From an uncultured Bacteroides sp. (GTDB lineage Bacteria; Bacteroidota; Bacteroidia; Bacteroidales; Bacteroidaceae): a stretch of 64,000 bases of DNA. Within the stretch, counting starts at the first letter, position 1, and each line of letters starts with the position of its first letter. The stretch is from the NCBI RefSeq assembly GCF_937912035.1, contig NZ_CALDPF010000010.1, forward strand, positions 1 to 64,000, read 5' to 3'. Below the pieces are notes generated by a model. The model was not told the origin of the DNA. It saw nothing but the letters and a program-made list of their open reading frames with translations, and did no database searches. A program made the translations under genes and the position numbers. Shown here one piece after another: positions 8,406-15,883 of this stretch.

Positions 8406-8894
8406 TCAGTACAGATTTACTATGTCCATGCCTTTCTTCATTGCCTCCCTGCAGGTGTAGAATGTTCCACCATAAGGTTTGCCGTCATAAAAGGCTATCA
8501 CGCCACATGAATGCTCCAGCATGAAGTCATTGCGCCTTAGAAGACACCCGTGAAAATAGTGTTCACTCAATACGATAACCCGGTCAGCCCTGGAAACTAT
8601 ATTCTGATAACGTTCCTTTTCAATTGAAGGCCATCGGCAGTTCTGTCTTCTGAAAGGAACAACGGCAATGAGCCGTATATCCGGATACCTTCCCTTCAGT
8701 GATAATACTGTTTCAGCGGCCAGCATGTCGAATCCCATGGCCATGCCTGAATAGAAGCAGGTTATACCCGATTTGCAGGCGACGGACACGGCTTCAACAA
8801 GCCGTGCCCTTATTTCATCCTGCCTTTCTATGGGAACAGTTCTGTGTCCCGTGAAAGCCAGTGACTTTGATTTTTCTGATAATATTCCGTTCAT
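8406..8894 (-). CDS. SLOG-domain protein (YpsA/DUF1273-like)
   Basis: This is a Rossmann-like SLOG protein that probably binds or processes a nucleotide-derived ligand. Motifs are FTGHR near residue 14, GMAMGFDMLAAE near 50, VPFRRQ, RADRVIVLSE and YGGTFYTCREA near the end. Start 8894 is chosen because it lies 4 nt after the stop of the upstream phosphoribosyltransferase gene, and the family begins with the KSLAFTGHR strand. The tight coupling implies joint function. Reaction and ligand cannot be read from the sequence. Confidence 0.8.
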   Translation of the reverse strand: MNGILSEKSKSLAFTGHRTVPIERQDEIRARLVEAVSVACKSGITCFYSGMAMGFDMLAAETVLSLKGRYPDIRLIAVVPFRRQNCRWPSIEKERYQNIVSRADRVIVLSEHYFHGCLLRRNDFMLEHSCGVIAFYDGKPYGGTFYTCREAMKKGMDIVNLY

Positions 8895-8898
8895 AGTT

Positions 8899-9459
8899 CT
8901 ATTCTTTATAATGAGTTCTTGCAAGGAAGATGCCTTCAATGACATTCGCTCCGAAACTCTCCAGCTGATTCGCATACATACCGAAACTGATTCCGCGTGT
9001 TATTACATCATCGAAGACTATTACTGCCTTACCTCTGAACCACTCTTCTTCAAACTCGATGATACTCACCTTTCTGATTTCCTTTTCAGCCTTGTGGTTT
9101 TCATGAATAGCAAGTCTTTCTCCGCATACCCTTACATGGTCATATCCGTTTATTGCTCCTGTGAGTTCACATACCCTTTTGCAGAAGTCCATGTACCTGA
9201 TTTCATTCTTTCTTACTGATGATACCGGAACCGGAATGAATACCAACTGAGAACATCCATTTCCGTGTTCCTCAATCATTCTTGCTGCCGTCATCTGTGC
9301 TACCGCTTCATAAGACCTTCCATCCTTGAAGTCATAGACTAACTGTCTGCCGGCGATTTCCTTCTCGCCCACATTCTGAATACGTTTGGGAAAATACTTG
9401 CAGAACCATGTCTGTGGCTTTTCCAACTGCTTTCTGATGCTTTCGTCCATCTGTACCAT
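8899..9459 (-). CDS. ComF-like phosphoribosyltransferase
   Basis: This is a type I PRTase-fold protein. The PRPP-binding loop VIVFDDVITRGIS is at about residues 145-157, and an upstream block FIPVPVSSVRKNEIRYMDFCKRVCELTG resembles ComF. There is no N-terminal zinc finger as in full-length ComF. It is the first gene of a two-gene minus-strand operon with the SLOG protein. Such pairs occur in conjugative elements, where a role in DNA uptake, processing or nucleotide signalling has been suggested; none is demonstrated here. Confidence 0.8.
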   Translation of the reverse strand: MVQMDESIRKQLEKPQTWFCKYFPKRIQNVGEKEIAGRQLVYDFKDGRSYEAVAQMTAARMIEEHGNGCSQLVFIPVPVSSVRKNEIRYMDFCKRVCELTGAINGYDHVRVCGERLAIHENHKAEKEIRKVSIIEFEEEWFRGKAVIVFDDVITRGISFGMYANQLESFGANVIEGIFLARTHYKE

Positions 9460-9486
9460 ACGCTCTGATTTTTTTCCCTTCTGTCA

Positions 9487-9608
9487 GCAAGTTTTTCAAC
9501 TTGCCCGAAGGATATTTTTTGCAGTTCTCAGAAGCGCAGGCATTCAATATGGCAAACTACAAGGGAAGCTGAAAATATGCTCAACCCCGTTTGAGGAAGA
9601 TTTTCAGC
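9487..9608. promoter_or_regulatory. Hairpins upstream of the PRTase/SLOG operon
   Basis: Two structures occur in this non-coding stretch. GCAAGTT-TTTC-AACTTGC is at 9487-9504. A larger one spans 9568-9608, with a 9-bp outer stem GCTGAAAAT/ATTTTCAGC and an inner CTCAA/TTGAG stem. They may be a leader structure of the minus-strand operon or a protein-binding region. Confidence 0.4.
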
Positions 9609-9614
9609 CCTGTG

Positions 9615-9645
9615 TTTGACGTTTGCAATGCCGGAGATACCTTTG
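9615..9645 (+). promoter_or_regulatory. Strong Bacteroides-type promoter with no evident gene
   Basis: TTTG (9615-9618), 19 nt, TACCTTTG (9638-9645) fits the consensus exactly. Downstream, for nearly 600 nt, there is only a 39-codon open frame beginning near 9710 and the TTGACA repeat region. It could drive a non-coding RNA, or run on to the small HTH gene at 10221. Confidence 0.55.
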
Positions 9646-9772
9646 CAAAAAAATATCTGCAGAGGCATGCTGAACAAACCTGTGGCTATAATGGTACATT
9701 AGTATAACCATGTATCCCTTTCGCATCAGATGTTTTCAGATAATAAAATGCACCCGTTTCAGGGGTGACAGT

Positions 9773-10155
9773 GTTGACAGAGAGTATCTATCAGTGTATC
9801 AGACACTTCATATAGAAATCATACGTTGACAAACGTTGACAAGTGTAGCCACAATTTTCTGTCCGCTAAAAATCCATAGCCAAACGTTGACACATTATAA
9901 TACTCTATTCTTTATAAGAAAAATCAGAAAGAATATAATGTACTGTATTACAGTAATTTCCCAGACTGACTTTATACCGGATTTTCATTGGATTTGCTGT
10001 CAACGCTGTCAACTATCAAATATATTCCTTCCTGATTTTCATAAAAAAGATTCGCTATCAATCGCCAAACCTGCTGTATTGAATATGACAGGTAACATAT
10101 AATCCATACAAATCCCACAATCTCCGGAATAATCCCATATTTGACGTATTGACAG
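9773..10155. repeat. Cluster of GTTGACA repeats in both orientations
   Basis: GTTGACA-type units occur at 9773-9779, 9825-9831, 9835-9841 and 9886-9892, the last three as ACGTTGACA. In the opposite orientation TGTCAAC occurs at 9998-10004 and 10007-10013. Further TTGAC/TTGACA copies are at 10141 and 10150. Spacings of about 10 bp (9825 to 9835) and 9 bp (9998 to 10007) put neighbours on one helix face. This resembles iterons or recombinase/regulator arm sites. The rest of 9460-10220 holds no gene I can support. Confidence 0.55.
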
Positions 10156-10220
10156 CTAATAATCAGTTATTTACATTTGCAGTATCCCATAAACGAAAAG
10201 ATTAACCAGCATGAGATATA

Positions 10221-10442
10221 ATGAAAGTCGTTCCGGAAAAGACATATTCAGTAAAGGAGGCAGCACGCTACCTGGGTGTTCACCGCTGCACCATCTATGC
10301 CTATATCCGTTATCTGGAAAAGCCGCTGGCTTTCCTGAAGATACCTGACAAGGCAAAAAGGGTGTTCAGAGGAATCGACCTGATAGCCTACAAGGAAACC
10401 GGTCTGCCCAAACGTGGCCGCAAGCGTAAGGAACACCGTTAG
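10221..10442 (+). CDS. Excisionase-like HTH protein (73 aa)
   Basis: An HTH_17 domain occupies residues 8-60 (YSVKEAARYLGVHRCTIYAYI), followed by a very basic tail (KRGRKRKEHR). Proteins of this type are excision factors or regulators in Bacteroidales elements. It lies just downstream of the TTGACA cluster, which could be its binding region. The stop overlaps the end of a convergent small gene by 4 nt. Confidence 0.75.
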   Translation: MKVVPEKTYSVKEAARYLGVHRCTIYAYIRYLEKPLAFLKIPDKAKRVFRGIDLIAYKETGLPKRGRKRKEHR

Positions 10443-10579
10443 TTCAGTCTGTCCCATGGAATGGTATCCAGGACATTATATTGGGCATTCATAGCAGCAA
10501 GTTCAAGAGCCAGCAGCCTTGCCCTTAGCCTGACATCCTCCATGTCAGCCATGGCCTGAAGGAACTCCGACGCTTCCAT
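10439..10579 (-). CDS. 46-aa helical protein
   Basis: This small gene starts 3 nt after the stop of the 79-aa gene and ends overlapping the convergent HTH gene. The product begins MEASEFLQAMADMEDVRLRA, is predicted to be one long amphipathic helix, and ends in DTIPWDRLN. Tight packing and a clean protein-like composition support it as real. Function is unknown. Confidence 0.55.
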   Translation of the reverse strand: MEASEFLQAMADMEDVRLRARLLALELAAMNAQYNVLDTIPWDRLN

Positions 10580-10582
10580 TAC

Positions 10583-10822
10583 TCATGACTGAATCATCCA
10601 TTCCTTTGCACATTTCTCAGGAACAACGGCACTGACGAAAGAGAATATTTCTTTTGCTATCCAGCCGGCTGTACAGTCACCGGCTTCAATGGTAAAGCAG
10701 AACGGCACACCGCTCGAAGTCTTTCGTTTGAAATTGAGAAACCGAATTCCATCCATGTTTTCCATAGAAACGCTCCACCCATGCCGGATAGAGATATTAA
10801 AAATATTACGACAATTTTCCAT
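10583..10822 (-). CDS. Hypothetical ICE protein (79 aa)
   Basis: No family is recognised. The sequence is mixed alpha/beta and begins MENCRNIFNISIRHGWSVSMEN. It is followed at 3 nt by the 46-aa gene, so both share a transcript. It sits between DUF2958 and the excisionase-like gene in an accessory gene cluster. The ATG at 10822 is the only sensible start. Confidence 0.6.
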   Translation of the reverse strand: MENCRNIFNISIRHGWSVSMENMDGIRFLNFKRKTSSGVPFCFTIEAGDCTAGWIAKEIFSFVSAVVPEKCAKEWMIQS

Positions 10823-10870
10823 TTACCATATAATTATAGTTTTGTTTTCATTTACCTGCTATAATAAGCA

Positions 10871-10901
10871 GCCGGTCTTGTCCGTGACGGATTGGACCGG
10901 C
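10871..10901. terminator. Compound hairpin between small genes
   Basis: GCCGGTC/GACCGGC forms a 7-bp outer stem. After a symmetric 3x3 internal loop, TCCGT/ACGGA forms an inner 5-bp stem with a 1-nt loop. It follows the DUF2958 gene on the minus strand. There is no T-run, so it may be a processing or attenuation structure rather than a terminator. Confidence 0.45.
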
Positions 10902-10921
10902 CACTTCTGTTTTCATACAGC

Positions 10922-11281
10922 CTATTCAAACCTTGCAAGAAAATCCTGAAGCCTGCTGTCCTGAATCTGTTTCAGCGGAACGGGCTTAAAGTTCTGCTGC
11001 TGTCTTACCTGAAGCTTGCCAAGTCCCTGAGCACTCAGGTCAAGCTCCACATCCGAAAGCTCATTGAGGGAAACATACCCGTATTCATCCTCCATGAGTC
11101 CGACTACGATACTGAATAGAATCACATCGTCATCCTCCCTGTTTCCTTCAAGGATAAACCACTTTACAGAACCAAGGGCAAAAACCGCACGACAAACAGC
11201 TTCTTTTCCCTTGCCGTCCTGGGAGTAGAGCGGATAACCCTCCAGAGCTTCCGCCAGTTGTGTTGTCATCAATCTGCACAT
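10922..11281 (-). CDS. DUF2958 domain protein
   Basis: The product (119 aa) matches DUF2958: PLYSQDGKGKEAVCRAVFALGSVKWFILEG, then EDDDVILFSIVVGLMEDEYGYVSLNEL. The family is common on conjugative plasmids and ICEs and has no assigned reaction. A second ATG (residue 5 of this frame, position 11269) could be the true start. It is the first gene of a minus-strand run ending at 10439. Confidence 0.8.
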   Translation of the reverse strand: MCRLMTTQLAEALEGYPLYSQDGKGKEAVCRAVFALGSVKWFILEGNREDDDVILFSIVVGLMEDEYGYVSLNELSDVELDLSAQGLGKLQVRQQQNFKPVPLKQIQDSRLQDFLARFE

Positions 11282-11551
11282 ATCAGTTAAAAATTAAAAG
11301 ATTGTTTGATACTCATTCTTTTTGTTTGCATAACACTTGATTTTGAAGTTCCAGTTCTTTTCCCTCCAGTAAAACTCATTGAGCTTTATGGCTGGGAAAA
11401 ACCGTTTTATGTGCATTTGTGACTGCGGACCAAAGGGAGAAAAAGACAAGTGTGAAGTCAGAGAATGCAGACGGAATACCCAAATTTTTGAAGCATGAGA
11501 AAATTTGCGGAAGGCTGCCGTCAAGTCCTCAGACTGAAAGCGCAAGCGTCA

Positions 11552-11582
11552 CTTGGCGTTACTCCAGTCCGAAGTATCTTTG
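11552..11582 (+). promoter_or_regulatory. Promoter into the non-coding hairpin region
   Basis: CTTG (11552-11555), 19 nt, TATCTTTG (11575-11582) is a good Bacteroides promoter reading plus. Transcription would begin near 11589, in a stretch without a convincing gene. Confidence 0.6.
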
Positions 11583-11588
11583 CACATA

Positions 11589-11898
11589 AGAAACGGTTCC
11601 GGCTATGATGCTCCAATGATTTCCTGATATTCAGTATTCAAAGATTTCTGAAGAGCATAGTATCTGTTTTCAGACAAACCACCGGTAACCGGTTGCCAAT
11701 GTCAGGGCCTTTGAAGTGAAGAGCAGCGCAACCTTAAAGGCTCTGTCTTTGGTAACTGTCCTGATTTATCTGCATGATTGTATGAACCTGTCGGGTGAAA
11801 CTTGCCTGGTATCGGGATACGAAGCAAGTCAGCCGGTTAGTTTCCGTTGCATAAGGCAATTTGTTCCGGCATCGTATGAAATACGAACAGTCGGAACA
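11589..11898 (+). ncRNA. Candidate structured non-coding RNA with several compound hairpins
   Basis: Three or more structured elements follow the promoter. 11707-11741 pairs GCCTTT..AAG with CTT..AAAGGC. 11800-11829 is ACTTGC/GCAAGT plus GTATC/GATAC separated by a 3x3 loop. 11862-11898 is TGTTCCG/CGGAACA plus TCGTAT/ATACGA with a GAA loop. Repeated two-tier hairpins imply selection for structure. It could instead be an origin of transfer or recombination site. The rest of 11282-12054 shows one more 8-bp hairpin (11481-11507) and no gene. Confidence 0.5.
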
Positions 11899-12054
11899 GC
11901 TTGCCTGTATTTTAAGATGGGTATTCAAGGTAATTAGCCGTTCCTGTCTCATGACTTAAATTGTAAAGCATGAGAACTTCAAATAATTGATATAATTCGC
12001 AATTTTTATTGTAAATTACCTTGTTTGAATGATGTGTATTAGAGTTTTATTAAT

Positions 12055-12069
12055 TACATTTGTAATGTA
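12055..12069 (+). promoter_or_regulatory. Palindromic operator overlapping the -7 box of the restriction operon
   Basis: TACATT-TGT-AATGTA is a perfect 15-bp inverted repeat that contains TACATTTG (12055-12062), an exact -7 box. The only upstream TTTG (12024-12027) is 27 nt away, longer than usual. A repressor bound here would block the promoter; the Cro-like protein encoded 21 nt downstream is the obvious candidate. Confidence 0.65.
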
Positions 12070-12090
12070 GGAAAAATAATCATCAATAAT

Positions 12091-12300
12091 GTGGAAACGA
12101 TGAAGGATATAAATCGAATTAAAGTGGTGCTGGTAGAAAAGAAACGAACCAACAAATGGCTAGCAGAACAACTTGGTAAGGATCCAGCTACAGTTTCTAA
12201 ATGGTGTACTAACACTTCTCAGCCTGGATTGGAAACCTTATTACTGATTGCAAAAGCTTTAGAAGTAGATGTTAAAGACCTACTAAATTCTACTAAATAG
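12091..12300 (+). CDS. Cro/C-type controller protein (69 aa)
   Basis: This is a single XRE helix-turn-helix domain (NKWLAEQLGKDPATVSKWCTN, then GLETLLLIAKALEVDVKDLL). Its size and its place as first gene of a restriction operon match a C-protein or Cro-like controller. Such proteins delay restriction until methylation is established. The palindrome at 12055-12069 is its likely site. It is 49 nt upstream of the WYL gene. Confidence 0.8.
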   Translation: METMKDINRIKVVLVEKKRTNKWLAEQLGKDPATVSKWCTNTSQPGLETLLLIAKALEVDVKDLLNSTK

Positions 12301-12349
12301 AATCAGATATTTAAGTATTAAAAACAATTTAATGATGAGGTAACTTAAT

Positions 12350-13423
12350 ATGCCCAAAAACAAAAATGCAGATTATCGGTTTCAAGTCTTAGATAGATGC
12401 TTTAGTGATTTTCGTCATAAATATAATATCAAAGAATTATTAGAAAAAGTTAACGATAGACTTTATGATACAAATGGATGTAAGTCTATGATTATGGAAC
12501 GTCAGTTGCGTGGCGATATTAATGCTATTCGTAAAATGCTTCCTGACGGAATATATCTTGAAGCAATTAAATATGATGGAAAAAAATGTTACTATCGTTA
12601 CTCTGAACCTAATTTCTCTATCTTCAAGAATGAACTTTCTGTAGCAGAAGTGCAAAATCTTCGTGCTACCATTGAAATGTTGAGCAAATATAGAGGGCTA
12701 CCTTCTAATGGCTGGCTAGAAGAAGTCATTTCAAACCTTGAATTAAGATTTGGTGTAAAAAGTAATGCTGAGAATCTCGTTTCATTTGGGCAGAATGAGC
12801 AATTAAAAGGTATTGAATATCTTTCTGATATTATTGATGCGACAATCAGCCATCAACCATTGGATATTGAATATATTTCGGCTAATGGCAATTATCATCA
12901 ACATACATTACATCCGTATTTTGTGAAACAATATAACGGGAGATGGTTTCTATTTGGACTTGATGAAAAAGAGGAAAGGATAAAGAGCCTTGCTTTTGAT
13001 CGTATTCAAAGTGTATCAAATAGCAACCTGTTTTTCAGAAAAAATGAAAAAATTGATTTCAATACTTATTTCGATCACGTAGTTGGTGTAACTGTACCGT
13101 ATGAAACAGAGGCCAAATTGGAAGAATTTCAGTTGAAATTCTCTCCTAGACGCTTCAAGTATGTAATATCAAAGCCTATACATAAATCACAGAAAACGAT
13201 AAGTGAAGATGACTGTATTATATCATTAAAATTATATCATACTTTGGAGTTAGAACAACAGATTTTTTCTTTTGGCCCTGATGTGGAAGTCCTCTCTCCC
13301 GCATGGTTTAGAAAAACTTTTGCAAAAAAAATAGCAGACTGTATGAAAAAATATTTTTCTATGCAGAACTTTTGCATAGAAAAGGCCGAACTTTGCAAAA
13401 CCAACAAGACAATGGACGTTTAA
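12350..13423 (+). CDS. WYL-domain transcriptional regulator
   Basis: A 357-aa regulator with an N-terminal winged helix (YRFQVLDRCFSDFRHKYNIKELLEKVND) and a WYL domain in the middle. The WYL domain shows QPLDIEYIS, then HPYFVKQYNGRWFLFGLDE and SLAFDRIQSV, and a WCX-like extension follows. WYL proteins such as BrxR and CapW repress defence operons and sense nucleic acid or nucleotide ligands. Position two in this operon suggests the same. It ends 18 nt before the sensor fusion gene. Confidence 0.85.
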   Translation: MPKNKNADYRFQVLDRCFSDFRHKYNIKELLEKVNDRLYDTNGCKSMIMERQLRGDINAIRKMLPDGIYLEAIKYDGKKCYYRYSEPNFSIFKNELSVAEVQNLRATIEMLSKYRGLPSNGWLEEVISNLELRFGVKSNAENLVSFGQNEQLKGIEYLSDIIDATISHQPLDIEYISANGNYHQHTLHPYFVKQYNGRWFLFGLDEKEERIKSLAFDRIQSVSNSNLFFRKNEKIDFNTYFDHVVGVTVPYETEAKLEEFQLKFSPRRFKYVISKPIHKSQKTISEDDCIISLKLYHTLELEQQIFSFGPDVEVLSPAWFRKTFAKKIADCMKKYFSMQNFCIEKAELCKTNKTMDV

Positions 13424-13441
13424 TTTAAATTTTTTGTAGAC

Positions 13442-15868
13442 ATGATACAGTTTGTTTCTCTTTCTTCTAAAGCGCAGACTCTCGTAAATCATTACGTAAA
13501 CCTTTCTCGTGCTAAAAGTCCATTTGATGATAATATACTGAAAAAATTATTGATTTCAGTATATAGCCGCACTGCAAATGCAGATACCGAACTATTACAT
13601 ATTTTAGAAAAATACCTAATAAATTTAGGTGATTACTATACCGATGATGAAATTGATATTCTTATTTCAGAATATTCAGCTCTTGCTATGTATTGTCATC
13701 AGCATGATGATATATTCTATAGCTCTTCAGGTAACAGAAGAAAATCAACGATTGCAGGATTTCAAGATGGAGCAAGTGACTTTTTAGCTCCAATTGATTT
13801 GGTAAATATGTGTCTTAAAATAGCTGATTGTAAGACTGATAGTAATATTTATTTACCATTTGCTGGTACTTGTTCCTTTGCCTTATATCAGTCAACCTCA
13901 TGCCATTATGATGCAGATGAGATTAGTACAGAAGTTTGGGCATATTCTAAGATTTTGCTCTTATCTCAAGGCATTGTAGCTAATTTGAGGTGTAGAGATT
14001 GTCTGGTTCGTGATGATAACAGTAAAGTATCTTCACCACAATATGATTATATATTCTCTTTTCCTCCTATGCTGTTTGGGCGTGAAGAGCGATACATCGC
14101 AAATACTTTCCTTCTCCTTGCACAAAATACTCTTAAAGATAATGGAGAGCTTTATTGTCTATTACCGATATCATTTTGTTATGGAAGAGATTGGTTAGAA
14201 TTTCGTGAGTCAATTCTAAAGAAAAGTGCGAATTGGTATTCTGTTATTGTTATATCTTTACCACCATTGTTCAAGCCATATGCCTCTATTCCTATGTGCC
14301 TTCTGTGCCTTAAAAAAGATGATAAAGGTACAATATGTCTTGTAGATGCCAGAGATGATACTTTTTCTGCATCGAAAGATTTGGCTGGTTGGAAGCAAAA
14401 TATATTGAAGGCTGACAGTATTATTGAGACTATATCAAAACAGGATGAGAAATATGTATGGATTGGTAAGTCTGAGGATTTATCAGGCGATATAAACCTT
14501 CAACCTTCTCGATACCTTATAAATTATATTCTTCCTAAAGCCAATGATGGGGAAAAATTATTCAAATTGGCAGATCTTGTTGATATAGTTCCTTTTAGTG
14601 GTATTGTAACAAACAGAATAGCAGAGGAAAGAGATATTGCTTTTATAAGTATAAAGGAACTTTCATCCTCCTATCTGAATTGTGATATTTATCGTAAAGA
14701 GATACCTGTTTCTGATAGAAGAATAGGATATAGAATACTTACGTCAGATTGCCTATTAATATGGTTCATAGGCGGAAAGTTTAAGGTAGGAAGACTGCAC
14801 GGGGTATCTAAAACTGAACCGGTGGCATTAAGACCGGAGATTTTTGCCGTGAAGTTAAAATCCAAAGCCATTACTGAAGACTTTTTACTTCGCTGTATTA
14901 TGGCTAAGGAAACAGAATTACAAGCCAACAGATTGTCAATAGGCAGTGTGATACCACGTTTAACTCAACCAGACTTTTTGTCTATATCAATTCTTGCGCC
15001 CTCCCGTATTGCAAAACAGGAGAGTCTATGCAAGGAAGATACAAGAAGCAGCTTGACCGAATCCGACCGTCAACTATTAGAGTCTGCAGAATCCTTTCGC
15101 CGCGATATTCACATGAAAAAGCATGCTATAGGACAGACTATTTTCAATCTGAATAACTGGATGAAAGTATTGCAACGTGCTCGTAGAGATGGCAATGGGG
15201 TTGTGGATGATAATGCCGTTGTTGGTACAATCCATAAAACTAAGGTTACTGATATTTATTCAAATCTACAAGCTATCATGCAGGAGTTGCAGACAAAAAT
15301 TAGCAAATTGGATAGCGGATATGGTATGCAATGCCGTGAAATTTCATTAACTGATTTTATTGAAGACTATATTCAGAAAAATCCAAGTCCTATTTTTCAA
15401 TATGTCTTTGATGCAATATCAAATCGTGCCCAGCAGGCAATTACCGATCTAAATGGTGAAGTTGTAATTGCAAAAGGAGATCCAATAGGATACGTTCATT
15501 TTCCGCCTGAAGCTTTGACCATTATTTTTGATAATATAATTAATAATGCCAGTTGTCATGGTTTTGAAGGTGTAACGAATTCTCAAAATATGGTTAGAAT
15601 TGAGATTATGACAGAAGGAGAAAATTTCATTGTGAATATCTCCAACAATGGGAAACCATTACTTCCTGGTTATGACTCTGAAAGTGTACTTACCTATGGA
15701 ATTTCTTCCAAAGAAGGTAATGGACACTATGGTATAGGAGGATATGAAGTACGTAAACTGATGCAGGAGTTTGATGGTGACGCGAAATTTATATCCAATC
15801 CTGAAGATGAGTTTTCTGTTACATATAAACTTATCTTTCGTAAAAACAACATTATTGCTTCATTTTAA
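13442..15868 (+). CDS. Degenerate N6-methylase / TRD / histidine-kinase-like ATPase fusion
   Basis: This 808-aa protein has an unusual domain order. Residues 1-340 resemble an HsdM-type N6-adenine methylase, but motif I reads IYLPFAGTCSFAL (HsdM here: IYDPCCGTGGML) and motif IV reads SFPPM in place of NPPF, so catalysis is probably lost. Residues 370-525 look like an HsdS target-recognition region (ISIKELSSSYL, then GSVIPRLTQPDF). Around 550-573 is a helix with a candidate phospho-acceptor His (HMKKHAIGQTI). Residues 690-808 are a HATPase domain with N-box FDNIINNASCHG and G-box HYGIGGYEV. A receiver protein follows 15 nt later. I infer a DNA-reading sensor kinase; autophosphorylation is unproven. 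Confidence 0.75.
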   Translation: MIQFVSLSSKAQTLVNHYVNLSRAKSPFDDNILKKLLISVYSRTANADTELLHILEKYLINLGDYYTDDEIDILISEYSALAMYCHQHDDIFYSSSGNRRKSTIAGFQDGASDFLAPIDLVNMCLKIADCKTDSNIYLPFAGTCSFALYQSTSCHYDADEISTEVWAYSKILLLSQGIVANLRCRDCLVRDDNSKVSSPQYDYIFSFPPMLFGREERYIANTFLLLAQNTLKDNGELYCLLPISFCYGRDWLEFRESILKKSANWYSVIVISLPPLFKPYASIPMCLLCLKKDDKGTICLVDARDDTFSASKDLAGWKQNILKADSIIETISKQDEKYVWIGKSEDLSGDINLQPSRYLINYILPKANDGEKLFKLADLVDIVPFSGIVTNRIAEERDIAFISIKELSSSYLNCDIYRKEIPVSDRRIGYRILTSDCLLIWFIGGKFKVGRLHGVSKTEPVALRPEIFAVKLKSKAITEDFLLRCIMAKETELQANRLSIGSVIPRLTQPDFLSISILAPSRIAKQESLCKEDTRSSLTESDRQLLESAESFRRDIHMKKHAIGQTIFNLNNWMKVLQRARRDGNGVVDDNAVVGTIHKTKVTDIYSNLQAIMQELQTKISKLDSGYGMQCREISLTDFIEDYIQKNPSPIFQYVFDAISNRAQQAITDLNGEVVIAKGDPIGYVHFPPEALTIIFDNIINNASCHGFEGVTNSQNMVRIEIMTEGENFIVNISNNGKPLLPGYDSESVLTYGISSKEGNGHYGIGGYEVRKLMQEFDGDAKFISNPEDEFSVTYKLIFRKNNIIASF

Positions 15869-15883
15869 CTAATTTAGAGTATT

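Noticed and set aside
9836..10102. 88-codon plus-strand frame across the TTGACA repeats
   Set aside because: The repeats lie inside it in both orientations and the translation looks random.
11294..11545. 83-codon minus-strand open frame
   Set aside because: No domain signal and Phe/Lys-rich AT-driven composition. It runs through a hairpin at 11481-11507, so I treat it as non-coding.
11716..11937. 73-codon plus-strand open frame starting with GTG in the hairpin region
   Set aside because: It covers the inverted repeats, uses a GTG start, and its composition does not look like a protein. Secondary structure explains the stretch better.
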